Notes under the pieces: generated by a model
Seen by the model: only the letters and a program-made list of their open reading frames with translations
What the model was told of the DNA's origin: nothing
Databases searched by the model: none
Position numbers and translations under genes: made by a program
Assembly: GCF_001677885.1 (NCBI RefSeq)
Contig: NZ_LOCQ01000059.1
Coordinates: forward strand, 186,001-250,000
Direction of reading: 5' to 3'
Source of the DNA: Janthinobacterium psychrotolerans
GTDB lineage: Bacteria > Pseudomonadota > Gammaproteobacteria > Burkholderiales > Burkholderiaceae_D
Length of the DNA: 64,000 nt
In this document: positions 35,126 through 44,305 of the stretch, one piece after another
Layout of the letters: each line of letters starts with the position of its first letter
How positions within the stretch are numbered: position 1 is the stretch's first letter

Positions 35126-36112
35126 TCACCCACCCGTTTGCGCCATGAAGCGGATGATTTTATCGGGCTGCGTATTGAAATCATGCTGCTGCGGCTTCAG
35201 CTCGATGGCCTGGCGGATGGCCGCTTCCAGCTCCGTGTCGCTGGCCCCGCCGCGCAGCATGGGGCCGAAGGCGAATTTTTCTTCCTGGCCCAGGCACAAA
35301 TACAGGGTGCCGTCGACGGACAGGCGCACGCGGTTGCAGGTGGCGCAAAAATGCTGCGACATCGGCGTGATGAAGCCGATGCTGGCCTGCCCGTCCGGCG
35401 TCGACAGGTAGCGCGCCGGCCCGCCGCCCAGTTCCGCGGCTTGCGGCACCAGGCCGAATTTTTCAGTCAACCGATCGCGCACGCCGTTCAAGGGCATGTA
35501 CTGCGCGTTGCGACCGGTGCTGCCCATCGGCATCGCCTCGATCAGGCGCAGCATGAAATGCTGCTCGATGCAAAACGCCGCCATGGCCTCGATCTGGTCA
35601 TCGTTGACGCCGCGCATGGCCACCATATTGATCTTGATCGGATCAAAACCGGCGGCCTTGCCGGCCATCAGGCCATCGAGTATCGGTTGCAGGCTGTCGC
35701 GGCCGGTGATGGTCTGCATGCAGGCGCGGTCGAGCGAATCGAGGCTGACGTTGATGCGCGAGACTCCCGCCGCGCGCAGCGCCACCGCATGGCGGCCCAG
35801 CTGCGTGGCGTTGGTCGACAGCGACAGGTCCTGCAGGCCCGGCAACAACGACAACCGTCCCGCCAGTTCAGGAAGGTTGCGCCGCAACAGCGGCTCGCCA
35901 CCCGTCAGGCGCACCCGGCGCGTGCCCAGGCGCACGAAAATGCCCAGCAGGCGCTCGATTTCGTCGAAGGTCAGCCAGTCTTTCGGTTCCTCGAAACCGC
36001 GAAATCCCTTGGGCATGCAATAACTGCAGCGCAAGTCGCAGCGATCGGTCACCGACAAGCGTAGATAGTCGATGGACCGGCCAAACCGGTCAAGCAAGGT
36101 GGAACTGACCAT
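35126..36112 (-). CDS. moaA: GTP 3',8-cyclase (molybdopterin synthesis)
   Basis: MoaA (328 aa) is a radical-SAM enzyme that converts GTP to 3',8-cyclo-GTP in the first step of molybdenum cofactor synthesis. The N-terminal [4Fe-4S] ligands are Cys25, Cys29 and Cys32 (CDLRCSYC). The C-terminal cluster is CATC with a later Cys in YLCLGQ. The essential C-terminal Gly-Gly is present. AGGAG 6 nt upstream favours the ATG at 36112 over 36130. Its place in the nar run couples cofactor supply to production of the molybdoenzyme NarG. Confidence 0.94.
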   Translation of the reverse strand: MVSSTLLDRFGRSIDYLRLSVTDRCDLRCSYCMPKGFRGFEEPKDWLTFDEIERLLGIFVRLGTRRVRLTGGEPLLRRNLPELAGRLSLLPGLQDLSLSTNATQLGRHAVALRAAGVSRINVSLDSLDRACMQTITGRDSLQPILDGLMAGKAAGFDPIKINMVAMRGVNDDQIEAMAAFCIEQHFMLRLIEAMPMGSTGRNAQYMPLNGVRDRLTEKFGLVPQAAELGGGPARYLSTPDGQASIGFITPMSQHFCATCNRVRLSVDGTLYLCLGQEEKFAFGPMLRGGASDTELEAAIRQAIELKPQQHDFNTQPDKIIRFMAQTGG

Positions 36113-36200
36113 CGCGTACTCCTGTTTCATGATCTGATTGTAAGGCTTCGGGCCGCGCCTGGCTGTACACCAGACGGGCCGGCAGCCTAGTTACTCTGGT

Positions 36201-36947
36201 CTATTGCACCAGTGGCGTGTCCGTGCCTTCGAGCTCCACGCCGGCGATGGTGGCGCGCCCCACCAGCAGGTGCAGATACTGGTGCACGGCGCGCTGCCAC
36301 GCCGCGCGCGACAGCCGGTCGGCGATCTGCGCCTGCACCGCTTCGTAGGCAATCGGCTGGCCTTCGATGCGGCGCAGCACCTGCACGATGTGGTAGCCAA
36401 AGCGCGTTTCCAGCAAGCGCCCGGCCAGCTCGCCCTCGTCCAGCCGGAACACCAGTGCGTCGAATTCCGGCACGCTCTGGCCCGGCGACAGCTGGCCCAG
36501 GCTGCCGCCCAGGGCGCCCGACGGGCAGTTCGAATACTGGCCCGCCAGCTCGGCAAAACGCTCGGGCGCCGCTTTCAAGGCATCCAACACCGCCTGCGCC
36601 GTGGTGCGCAGCAGGTCCAGCGGCGCCTCCGGCGTGACCTGGAACAGGATATGGCGCGCCTCCACCAGCGCGCCGCTGCGGAACAGCTGCGGGCGCTGCG
36701 CGTAAAAAGTGCGGCAGGCGGCATCGTCGGCCACCGGCACCTTGACCTCCTGCGCAAACAGCGCTTCGACCAGTTCGTCGTCGCTGCCGGCGCACAAGCC
36801 CAGGCGCTGCGCTTCGTCGACCAGCAGCCGGCGCAGCACCAGTTCGTGCACCGCCTGTTTCAAGGGATTGCCGGCGTCCTGGTGATGCGCCAGTTCCTGT
36901 TCCACTTCCTTGTCGTCGATATCGACGCCATTGACCGAGATACCCAT
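36201..36947 (-). CDS. Parvulin-type peptidylprolyl isomerase of the nar operon
   Basis: A 248-aa protein with a charged helical N-terminal part (1-95) and a PpiC/rotamase domain (about 105-210; ARHILFQV, GGSLGQLSPGQSVPEFD, TRFGYHIVQVLR). It has no signal peptide, so it is cytoplasmic. Proteins of this NifM-like shape accompany narGHJI in several betaproteobacteria and probably assist folding or maturation of NarG/NarH before membrane attachment; this role is inferred. GGGGA precedes the ATG at 36947. It lies 19 bp after narI. Confidence 0.88.
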   Translation of the reverse strand: MGISVNGVDIDDKEVEQELAHHQDAGNPLKQAVHELVLRRLLVDEAQRLGLCAGSDDELVEALFAQEVKVPVADDAACRTFYAQRPQLFRSGALVEARHILFQVTPEAPLDLLRTTAQAVLDALKAAPERFAELAGQYSNCPSGALGGSLGQLSPGQSVPEFDALVFRLDEGELAGRLLETRFGYHIVQVLRRIEGQPIAYEAVQAQIADRLSRAAWQRAVHQYLHLLVGRATIAGVELEGTDTPLVQ

Positions 36948-36966
36948 GATATTTCCCCTTTCAAGA

Positions 36967-37650
36967 TTAACGGCGGCGTACCAACTGCCAGGTGCGGCCA
37001 AGATAGCCGACCGCGCCAAAGCCGCTCCACACATGCACCAGGCGGGTGAACGGGAAGATGACGAACAGCGACATGCCCATGAACAGGTGCAGCTTGAAGA
37101 TCCACGGCGCGTCGGCGATAAAGCCGGCGGCGTCGCCGCGGAAGGTAACCACGTGCTGGGCCCAGGTCATCAACAGCACCATCATGTGGCCGTCCATGTG
37201 CGAGGCCGAGACAAAGATCGACGACAGTCCCAGCAGCAGGGTCAACAGGATCCACAGCAGCACCAGCTTGTCCTTGAAGGTGGTGCGGGCGGCCACGCGG
37301 TCATTGCCGAAGCGGCGCGCCAGCAGCATCAGGATGCCGACCAGACACAGGGTGCCCATCACGCCGCCGGCCACCATGGCCACGGTCTGCTTGACGCCGT
37401 GCGTGACGCCCAGCGCGTCCCACACCCAGACGGGCGTCAGCAGGCCTGCCGCATGGCCGAAGAACAGGCCCAGTATGCCGACGTGGAACAGCGGGCTGCC
37501 CAGGCGCAGCATGCCGGTGTTGAGGACCTGGCTCGACTCCGACTTCCAGGTGTACTGCTCGCGGTCGAAGCGCACCAGGCTGCCGAGCAGGAAGATGGCC
37601 AGCGCGATATAGGGATAAATCCCGAATACAAATTGATGCAGGTAGTTCAT
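36967..37650 (-). CDS. narI: Respiratory nitrate reductase gamma subunit (cytochrome b)
   Basis: NarI (227 aa) has five membrane helices and binds two b haems through conserved histidines, including those in VGILGLFFGHAAGLL and the C-terminal FTRLVHVWS. It takes electrons from quinol and passes them to NarH. The ATG at 37650 (MNYLHQF) is preceded by AAGGAGAAGG; the codon at 37665 is an overlap extension into narJ. Follows narJ by 11 bp. Confidence 0.95.
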   Translation of the reverse strand: MNYLHQFVFGIYPYIALAIFLLGSLVRFDREQYTWKSESSQVLNTGMLRLGSPLFHVGILGLFFGHAAGLLTPVWVWDALGVTHGVKQTVAMVAGGVMGTLCLVGILMLLARRFGNDRVAARTTFKDKLVLLWILLTLLLGLSSIFVSASHMDGHMMVLLMTWAQHVVTFRGDAAGFIADAPWIFKLHLFMGMSLFVIFPFTRLVHVWSGFGAVGYLGRTWQLVRRR

Positions 37651-37661
37651 GACCTTCTCCT

Positions 37662-38351
37662 TCAATGATGCGGTGCTGCCGCCTTGGGATAGAAATTGAC
37701 CGGCTGGGTTCCACCCAGACCCGCACCCGCCATGCCACCAGGCTTGAGCAGCGGCTCGATGCCGTCCGCGCCGGGGCCGAAGGTTTCCAGCGCTTCGTCC
37801 ATGTCGCGTACCGGCGGCTCGCTCAGTTCCTCGGCCTGCACCGGCGTCAAGGTCTGCAGCAGGTCGAACACGCAGGCGTAGCTGCTGCCATTGGCGCGCA
37901 GCTTGCGGCCGATATAGGCCAGCACATGGATGGCGTCGCCCAGCAGGCGCTCGGCCTCGCTTGGGTCCTGCTGCGACAAAAACTCCAGGAACAGCGGCAC
38001 GTAATCGGGCAGGTCGTCGCCGACCATCTGCAGGCCGTGGCGGCTGTATTCGGCCAGCAGGTCGACCATGGCCTGGCCGCGGTCGCGCGATTCGCCATGA
38101 ATATGCTCGAACAGGTGCAGCGACTGCGACGGATTGCGGTCGAACGTCATCACATACTGCTGCTGCAGGTCGATCAGCGCGGTGGCCTGCAAGTGCGCCA
38201 GCAGCGGCTGCAAGGCGGCATGCCAGGCCGGCAGGGTCTCCATCAGCAGGCCCTCGATCGCCGGCAGCTCCTGCTGCAGTTCCGGCTCCGGGTACAGCAG
38301 CAAGGCCGACAGCACCTGGTAGCCGCGCATGGTGTTCAAAGAATCAGACAT
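37662..38351 (-). CDS. narJ: Nitrate reductase molybdenum cofactor assembly chaperone
   Basis: NarJ (229 aa) is the dedicated chaperone that holds apo-NarGH and allows Mo-cofactor insertion before docking to NarI. Family motifs include LLLYPEPELQQELP near the N-terminus and a central LFEHIHGESRDRGQAM. AGGAG lies 8 nt before the ATG, and the start overlaps the narH stop by 8 nt. The length matches the family. Confidence 0.94.
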   Translation of the reverse strand: MSDSLNTMRGYQVLSALLLYPEPELQQELPAIEGLLMETLPAWHAALQPLLAHLQATALIDLQQQYVMTFDRNPSQSLHLFEHIHGESRDRGQAMVDLLAEYSRHGLQMVGDDLPDYVPLFLEFLSQQDPSEAERLLGDAIHVLAYIGRKLRANGSSYACVFDLLQTLTPVQAEELSEPPVRDMDEALETFGPGADGIEPLLKPGGMAGAGLGGTQPVNFYPKAAAPHH

Positions 38352-39900
38352 CGAGGCTCTCCTTTTTTTTCCTTGACTTCGGCATCGCCATGAAAATCTC
38401 CGAACCGTGCTTGCGCTTGCCGAACAGGCTGGCGTCGCTGCTGCCGTCCGAGCAGCCGTTGCCGAAGCTGAAGCCGCAGCTGCCCTTCTCGTTGAAGCTG
38501 TCTTCGGCCATTTCCTTGTGGCTGCTCGGGATCACGAAACGGTCTTCGTAATTGGCGATCGCCATGATGTGGTACATGTCTTCCACCGTGGCCGCATCCA
38601 GGCCCACCTGCTTCAATACCTCCAGGTCGGGCACCGGCGCCACATGCTTGCTGCGCATGTAGGCGCGCATGGCCAGCATGCGGTCGAGGGCGCGGATCAC
38701 CGGTGGCTGGTCGCCGGCCGTCAGCAGGTTGGCCAGGTATTGCACCGGAATGCGCAGGCTGGCGGTGTCCGGCAGGATGCCGTTCTTGCCCAGCTTGCCC
38801 GATTCGGCGGCGGCCTGGATCGGCGACAGCGGCGGGATGTACCACACCATCGGCAAGGTACGGTATTCCGGATGCAGCGGGAACGCCACCTTCCACTCGA
38901 CGGCCATCTTGTAGACGGGCGAGCGCTTGGCCGATTCCAGCCACGAGTCAGGAATGCCCTGGCGGCGCGCCTCTTCGATCACGGCCGGGTCATGCGGGTC
39001 GAGGAACAGGCCCAATTGCGACGGATACAGGTCGCGCGGGTCGGCCACCGAGGCGGCGGCCTCGATCTTGTCGGCGTCGTACAGCAGCACGCCCAGGTAG
39101 CGGATGCGGCCGACACAGGTTTCCGAGCACACGGTAGGCTGGCCCGCTTCGATGCGCGGGAAGCAGAAGGTGCATTTTTCAGCCTTGCCGGACGACCAAT
39201 TGTAGTAAATCTTCTTGTACGGGCAACCGGAGATGCACATGCGCCAGCCACGGCACTTGTCCTGGTCGATCAGCACGATGCCGTCGTCCTCGCGCTTGTA
39301 GACCGAGCCCGATGGGCACGACGCGACGCAAGTCGGGTTCAGGCAATGCTCGCACAGGCGCGGCAGGTACATCATGAAGGTGTTCTCGAACGTGCCGTAC
39401 ATCTCTTTTTGCATATTGTCGAACAGCGCATCCTGGCTGCGCTGGGCAAACTCGCCGCCCAGGTCATCCTCCCAGTTCGGGCCCCACTCGATCTTGTCCA
39501 TCTTTTTCCCGGTCAACACCGAGATGGGCCGCGCCGTCGGTGGCGTTTCGGACAGCGGCGCGTTCTGCAGCCGCTCGTAGTCATACGTGAACGGCTCGTA
39601 GTACTCGTCGATCTGCGGCAGGTTCGGGTTGGCGAAGATATTGGCCAGGATTTTCAGGCGGCTGCCCTGGCGCGGCTCAATCTTGCCGGCGTCCGTGCGG
39701 CGCCAGCCGCCGTTCCACTTGTCCTGGTTTTCCCACTGTTTCGGATAGCCGATGCCGGGCTTGGTTTCCACGTTGTTGAACCATGCGTATTCCACGCCAT
39801 CGCGGCTGGTCCACACGTTCTTGCAAGTGACCGAGCAGGTGTGGCAGCCGATGCACTTGTCAAGGTTCAGCACCATGCCGATTTGCGCTCTGATTTTCAT
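38344..39900 (-). CDS. narH: Respiratory nitrate reductase beta subunit (Fe-S)
   Basis: NarH (518 aa) carries the electron-transfer Fe-S clusters. Four Cys groups are visible: CIGCHTCSVTC near the N-terminus, CEHCLNPTCVASCPSG, the [3Fe-4S]-type CRGWRMCISGCPYKK (Trp replaces one Cys, as in the family) and CTFCFPR with CSETCVGR. It lies on the cytoplasmic face between NarG and NarI. The ATG overlaps the narG stop by ATGA. Confidence 0.96.
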   Translation of the reverse strand: MKIRAQIGMVLNLDKCIGCHTCSVTCKNVWTSRDGVEYAWFNNVETKPGIGYPKQWENQDKWNGGWRRTDAGKIEPRQGSRLKILANIFANPNLPQIDEYYEPFTYDYERLQNAPLSETPPTARPISVLTGKKMDKIEWGPNWEDDLGGEFAQRSQDALFDNMQKEMYGTFENTFMMYLPRLCEHCLNPTCVASCPSGSVYKREDDGIVLIDQDKCRGWRMCISGCPYKKIYYNWSSGKAEKCTFCFPRIEAGQPTVCSETCVGRIRYLGVLLYDADKIEAAASVADPRDLYPSQLGLFLDPHDPAVIEEARRQGIPDSWLESAKRSPVYKMAVEWKVAFPLHPEYRTLPMVWYIPPLSPIQAAAESGKLGKNGILPDTASLRIPVQYLANLLTAGDQPPVIRALDRMLAMRAYMRSKHVAPVPDLEVLKQVGLDAATVEDMYHIMAIANYEDRFVIPSSHKEMAEDSFNEKGSCGFSFGNGCSDGSSDASLFGKRKHGSEIFMAMPKSRKKKESLDV

Positions 39901-42900
39901 GCCATGCTCCCTTGTTCTTCTTTCAACGGGCCTTCGAGCCAGTCGATCTTGTTCATCTTGCGGACCAACACGAATTCATCGCGGTTCGAGCCCACCGTGC
40001 CGTAGTAGTTGAAGCCCCACGACAGCTGTGCGTAGCCGCCGATCATGTGGGTCGGCTTGGTTACGGCGCGCGTCACCGAGTTGTGGATGCCGCCGCGCTT
40101 GCCAGACTGTTCCGACCCCGGCACATTGATGATCTTTTCCTGTGCGTGGTACATCATCGTCATGCCTTCGGGTACGCGCTGGCTGACGACGGCGCGCGCC
40201 GTCAGGGTGCCATTGACGTTGAATACTTCGATCCAGTCGTTGTCGACGATGCCGGCGTTCCTGGCGTCGATCTCGGACAGCCACACGTGCGGGCCGCCGC
40301 GCGACAAGGTCAGCATGCGCAGATTGTCCGAATAGGTCGAATGGATGCCCCATTTCTGGTGTGGTGTAATAAAGTTCAGCGCCAGTTCCTTGTTGCCGTT
40401 CGGGCTCGCGCCCAGCATCTGCGTGGTGGTCTTGGTGTTGATGGCGGGCTTGTAGACGCACAGGCCCTCGCCAAAATCACGCATCCAGCGGTGATCCTGG
40501 TAAAACTGCTGGCGGCCCGTCAACGTGCGCCATGGGATCAGTTCATGCACATTGGTATAGCAGGCGTTGTAGCTGACTTCTTCCGACTCCAGGCCCGACC
40601 ACGTCGGCGACGAGATGATCTTGCGCGGCTGCGCCTGCACATCACGGAAGCGGATGGTGTCGTGTTCGCGCGGCAGCGCCAAATGGGTATGGTCGCGCCC
40701 CGTGATTTTGGACAGCGCGGCCCAGGCTTTCACGGCCACGTGGCCGTTGGTTTCCGGCGCCAGCGAGAGGATCATTTCGGCCGCATCGATGGCCGTGTCC
40801 AGCCGCGGCTGGCCGTGCGCCACACCTTCGGCCAGCACGGTGCGGTTGATGCCGCGCAACACGTCCACTTCATGGCCGGTCTGCCAGCTGATGCCCTTGC
40901 CGCCGTTGCCGATATTTTCCAGCAGCGGGCCAATCGAGGTGAACTTCTGGTAAATCTTGGTGTAATCGCGCTCGATGACGGTAAAGTTGGGCATGGTCTT
41001 GCCGGGGACAGGCTCGCACTCGCCGGCGCGCCAGTCTTTCGGGTCGAACGGCTGGCCCAGCTCGCCGGGGGTGTCGTGCATCAGGGGCGTGAGCACGATA
41101 TCCTGCTGGGTGCCGAGATATTCGCCGCCGATTTCCTCGAATTTTTTGGCGATGCCCTTGTAGATATCCCAGTCCGACTTCGATTGCCACAGCGGCTGCA
41201 CGGCTTCCGACAGCGGGTGGATGAACGGGTGCATGTCGGACGTGTTCAGGTCGTCCTTTTCATACCAGGTGGCGGTCGGCAGCACGATGTCGCCGTACAG
41301 GCAGGTGGTCGACATGCGGAAGTCCAGCACCACCAGCAGATCGAGCTTGCCTTCGGCGGCGGGGCGCACTTTCACGTCGCGCGGCTTGATGCAGTTGTTC
41401 TCGTCGCTCATCAGGGCGTTCTGCGTGCCCAGCAAATACTTCAGGAAGTACTCGTGGCCCTTGCCCGAGCTGCCCAGGATATTGGAGCGCCAGACAAACA
41501 TATTGCGCGGGAAGTTGGCCGGATTGTCCGGGTCGTCACACGAGAATTCCAGCTGCTTGTCCTTGATCTGGGCAACCGCATAATCGACCGGATTGACGCC
41601 GGCGGCTTTGGCGGCGCGCGTCACTTCCAGCGGATTGGTCTGCAGCTGCGGCGCGGACGGCAGCCAGCCCATGCGTTCGGCCTTGGCGTTGTAGTCCAGC
41701 AGGGTCATCGGCGCCACGTCGGGGCCGGCCAATGGCGAGGCGATTTCCTCGGTATGCAGCTTTTCATGGCGCCACTGGCTGGTGTGCGCATAGAAGAACG
41801 AGGTGCCGTTCATCTGGCGCATCGGGCGGTTCCAGTCCTGGGCGAACGCCAGCGGCGTCCAGCCGGTTTGCGGACGCAGTTTTTCCTGGCCCACGTAATG
41901 GGCCCAGCCGCCACCGGACTGGCCCACGCAGCCGCACATCATCAGCATGTTGATAATGCCGCGATACGTCATGTCCATGTGGTACCAGTGGTTCAGCGCC
42001 GCGCCGACGATGACCATGCTCTTGCCGCGCGTCTGGTCGGCGTTTTCGGCGAACTGGCGCGCCACGGTGATCACGTCCGCCGCTTTCACGCCCGTGTGCT
42101 TGACCTGCCAGGCCGGCGTGTATGGCACGTCGTCGTCATAGCTGGTGGCGACATTGCCGCCACCTAAGCCACGGTCGACGCCATAGTTGGCCAGGGTCAG
42201 GTCGAACACGGTGGCCACCAGCACGCTGCTGCCGTCGGCCAGCACCAGGCGCTTGGCCGGCACATTGCGCATCAACATGTCGGAGCTGTCTTTGCCGCCA
42301 AAGTAAGGGAAACCGACGGCAACCACTTCGTCGCTCTTGCCCAACAGGGACAGCTGCGGATCGACCGGCGCGTTATTGCCGCCCTCTTTCATCTCCAGGT
42401 TCCACTTGCCCGCTTCGCCCCAGCGAAAACCGATCGAGCCGGCCGGCGCCACGATGCGGCCGGACGCTTCGTCGATGACCAGGGTTTTCCAGTCAGGGTT
42501 GTTGGCTTCGTCCAGATTGTTGGCCAGGTGCGAGGCGCGCAGGAAGTATTCGGGCGCCAGCGTGCCGTTCTGCTCTTTGAGCAGCACCAGCATCGGGAAG
42601 TCGGTGTACTGCTTGGCGTACTCCTTGAAGTAGGCCGATTGATGGACTTTATGGTATTCGTTGAGAATCACGTGGCCCATGGCCATCGCCAGCGCGGCGT
42701 CGGTGCCCTGCTTGGGCGCCAGCCAGATATCGCCGAACTTGGCCATTTCGCCGAAATCGGAAGAAACAGCCACGGTTTTCGTGCCCTTGTAGCGCACTTC
42801 CGTATAGAAGTGGGCGTCGGGGGTGCGCGTCATCGGCACGTTCGAGCCCCATACCATCAAAAAGGTCGAGTTGTACCAGTCGGCCGATTCGGGCACGTCG

Positions 42901-43604
42901 GTCTGTTCGCCCCACACTTGCGGGCTGGCCGGCGGCAAGTCGCAGTACCAGTCGTAAAAGCTCAGCGCCACGCCGCCGATCAGGGACAGGTAGCGCGTGC
43001 CGGCCGCGTAGCTGACCATCGACATGGCGGGGATCGGCGAAAATCCCACGATGCGGTCCGGGCCGTATTTCTTGATCGTCAGCGCGTTGGCGGCGGCGAT
43101 CATCTCGTTCGATTCGTCCCACGTGGCGCGCACGAAACCGCCCAGGCCACGAATGGATTTGTATTGCTGCGAGCGCACCGGGTCCTGGCTGATGTAGTCC
43201 CAGGCGGTGACCGGATCCATGGTCTTGCGCGCTTCGCGCCACATTTCCATCAGGCGGCCGCGCACCATCGGATACTTCACGCGCTGGGCCGAATACACAT
43301 ACCAGGAATAGCTGGCGCCACGCGGGCAGCCGCGCGGCTCGTGGTTCGGCAGATCCGGGCGGGTGCGCGGATAATCGGTCTGCTGGGTTTCCCAGGTGAT
43401 CAGGCCATTCTTGACATACACCTTCCAACTGCAGGAACCGGTGCAGTTGACGCCATGCGTCGAGCGCACGATCTTGTCGTGCTGCCAGCGTTGGCGATAC
43501 GCGTTTTCCCAGGTACGGTCTTCATCGACCACGGTGCCGTGGCCGTTCGAAAACGGTTCGGCGCTCTTGTTAAAAAACTTCAGACGGTCCAGAAAGTGAC
43601 TCAT
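39897..43604 (-). CDS. narG: Respiratory nitrate reductase alpha subunit (Mo)
   Basis: NarG (1235 aa) is the catalytic molybdo-bis-MGD subunit reducing nitrate to nitrite on the cytoplasmic side. The FS0 [4Fe-4S] ligands are His50, Cys54, Cys58 and Cys93, in the same arrangement as E. coli NarG, which also has His instead of the first Cys. The Mo-site region reads SADWYNSTFLMVWGSNVP. The ATG at 43604 has GGAGG four nt upstream. First gene of narGHJI-PPIase-moaA-narX-narL. The long open frames antisense to it are codon-bias shadows. Confidence 0.97.
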   Translation of the reverse strand: MSHFLDRLKFFNKSAEPFSNGHGTVVDEDRTWENAYRQRWQHDKIVRSTHGVNCTGSCSWKVYVKNGLITWETQQTDYPRTRPDLPNHEPRGCPRGASYSWYVYSAQRVKYPMVRGRLMEMWREARKTMDPVTAWDYISQDPVRSQQYKSIRGLGGFVRATWDESNEMIAAANALTIKKYGPDRIVGFSPIPAMSMVSYAAGTRYLSLIGGVALSFYDWYCDLPPASPQVWGEQTDVPESADWYNSTFLMVWGSNVPMTRTPDAHFYTEVRYKGTKTVAVSSDFGEMAKFGDIWLAPKQGTDAALAMAMGHVILNEYHKVHQSAYFKEYAKQYTDFPMLVLLKEQNGTLAPEYFLRASHLANNLDEANNPDWKTLVIDEASGRIVAPAGSIGFRWGEAGKWNLEMKEGGNNAPVDPQLSLLGKSDEVVAVGFPYFGGKDSSDMLMRNVPAKRLVLADGSSVLVATVFDLTLANYGVDRGLGGGNVATSYDDDVPYTPAWQVKHTGVKAADVITVARQFAENADQTRGKSMVIVGAALNHWYHMDMTYRGIINMLMMCGCVGQSGGGWAHYVGQEKLRPQTGWTPLAFAQDWNRPMRQMNGTSFFYAHTSQWRHEKLHTEEIASPLAGPDVAPMTLLDYNAKAERMGWLPSAPQLQTNPLEVTRAAKAAGVNPVDYAVAQIKDKQLEFSCDDPDNPANFPRNMFVWRSNILGSSGKGHEYFLKYLLGTQNALMSDENNCIKPRDVKVRPAAEGKLDLLVVLDFRMSTTCLYGDIVLPTATWYEKDDLNTSDMHPFIHPLSEAVQPLWQSKSDWDIYKGIAKKFEEIGGEYLGTQQDIVLTPLMHDTPGELGQPFDPKDWRAGECEPVPGKTMPNFTVIERDYTKIYQKFTSIGPLLENIGNGGKGISWQTGHEVDVLRGINRTVLAEGVAHGQPRLDTAIDAAEMILSLAPETNGHVAVKAWAALSKITGRDHTHLALPREHDTIRFRDVQAQPRKIISSPTWSGLESEEVSYNACYTNVHELIPWRTLTGRQQFYQDHRWMRDFGEGLCVYKPAINTKTTTQMLGASPNGNKELALNFITPHQKWGIHSTYSDNLRMLTLSRGGPHVWLSEIDARNAGIVDNDWIEVFNVNGTLTARAVVSQRVPEGMTMMYHAQEKIINVPGSEQSGKRGGIHNSVTRAVTKPTHMIGGYAQLSWGFNYYGTVGSNRDEFVLVRKMNKIDWLEGPLKEEQGSMA

Positions 43605-43747
43605 GCTACCTCCACACATGCGCCGAACGGGCGGCGCCGGGTCTTAAAAAACGCTGCAGGCCAAGGCCATGGCGTCGATGGTAAGAGTCTAGCGAGCGGG
43701 TGCGAGCAGCGGTATTGGCAGGAAGTCGGTTTTCGGCACCAGGAATG

Positions 43748-43775
43748 CATAGGCGGGTAGTCACTAATGCCTATG
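43748..43775. promoter_or_regulatory. Inverted repeat upstream of narG
   Basis: CATAGGC (43748-43754) and GCCTATG (43769-43775) form a 7-bp dyad with a 14-bp spacer in the 233-bp gap between narG and the divergent small gene. It is the clearest regulator-like symmetry there. It does not match the FNR or NarL consensus, so the binding factor is unknown. Confidence 0.4.
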
Positions 43776-43837
43776 GGCTGGAGCCGTGCGCTGCGGTATA
43801 TCTGTCGGCCTCGATCATTCACACAGGAGTTAGCATC

Positions 43838-44218
43838 ATGAGCATTACCGATTACGCCAGCCTGGTCGCCAGCGCACGCCAGCAGGACCAGCCTCAGCGA
43901 TTGCTGTTCACCTTTACGCGCGCCGAAGCCGAGCCTGGCGGCCAGGGCAAGTCGCTCACGCCGGTGCTGTGCGCCGACAAGCTGCCCGAGGAACTGGACA
44001 GTTTTGCAGCCTTGCTGGAGGAATCGAAACAGATGCCCACGCACTGGGACGTGGTCTTCGTGGCGGGGCTGGCCGGCAGCGATGGCCAGCCGCCCGCGTC
44101 GCAAGCATGCGAAGCGCCGCTGCGCTCCATGGTCAAGGCGATCGAGGAAGGACGAATCGAGAACCTGCTGGCGTTCGACCGCAATGGAGATTTGTTACGG
44201 TTCGGTAGGTCGGATTAG
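43838..44218 (+). CDS. Small conserved-type hypothetical protein
   Basis: A 126-aa acidic soluble protein (MSITDYASLVASARQQ...). Pattern: an amphipathic N-terminal helix, a beta strand (RLLFTFTRAEAE), a central helix and a final LLAFDRNGDLLRF. Proteins like it occur in other Burkholderiales without known function, as far as I recall. An AGGAG precedes the ATG. Its last four residues (GRSD) and its TAG stop are encoded by the left arm of the REP doublet at 44205, so the native C-terminus was probably altered by insertion. It diverges from narG. Confidence 0.75.
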   Translation: MSITDYASLVASARQQDQPQRLLFTFTRAEAEPGGQGKSLTPVLCADKLPEELDSFAALLEESKQMPTHWDVVFVAGLAGSDGQPPASQACEAPLRSMVKAIEEGRIENLLAFDRNGDLLRFGRSD

Positions 44219-44305
44219 CGCGCTAGCGCGTAATCCGACACCACTACCGGCCCACGTCAACATTGTTGTCGGATTACGCGGCGTACCGCCGCTAATCCGA
44301 CCTAC
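44205..44305. repeat. REP doublet (REPIN-like), copy 2
   Basis: Outer arms GTAGGTCGGATTAGCG (44205-44220) and CGCTAATCCGACCTAC (44290-44305) are perfect 16-bp inverted repeats. The inner arms GCGTAATCCGACA and TGTCGGATTACGC are perfect as well. The element is the same family as copy 1 at 30566 and has the same overall length. It sits between two convergent genes and contains the stop codons of both. Confidence 0.93.

Noticed and set aside
39912-42167. A 751-codon plus-strand open frame antisense to narG
   Set aside because: Its composition (Arg/His/Val/Ala-rich, no motifs) is that expected from the complement of a high-G+C gene, and narG is an unmistakable full-length protein. Similar long antisense frames over mdcA, otsA, gcd and narX were rejected for the same reason.
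43605-43837. FNR boxes and NarL heptamers upstream of narG, and likewise upstream of narK1 (47720-47942)
   Set aside because: No TTGAT-N4-ATCAA or convincing TACYYMT pairs were found by eye on either strand, although such regulation is expected for these genes.
43838-44218. Label of ribonucleotide reductase subunit alpha for the small protein
   Set aside because: I recall that related short proteins sometimes carry this name, but the sequence has none of the reductase motifs and is far too short.
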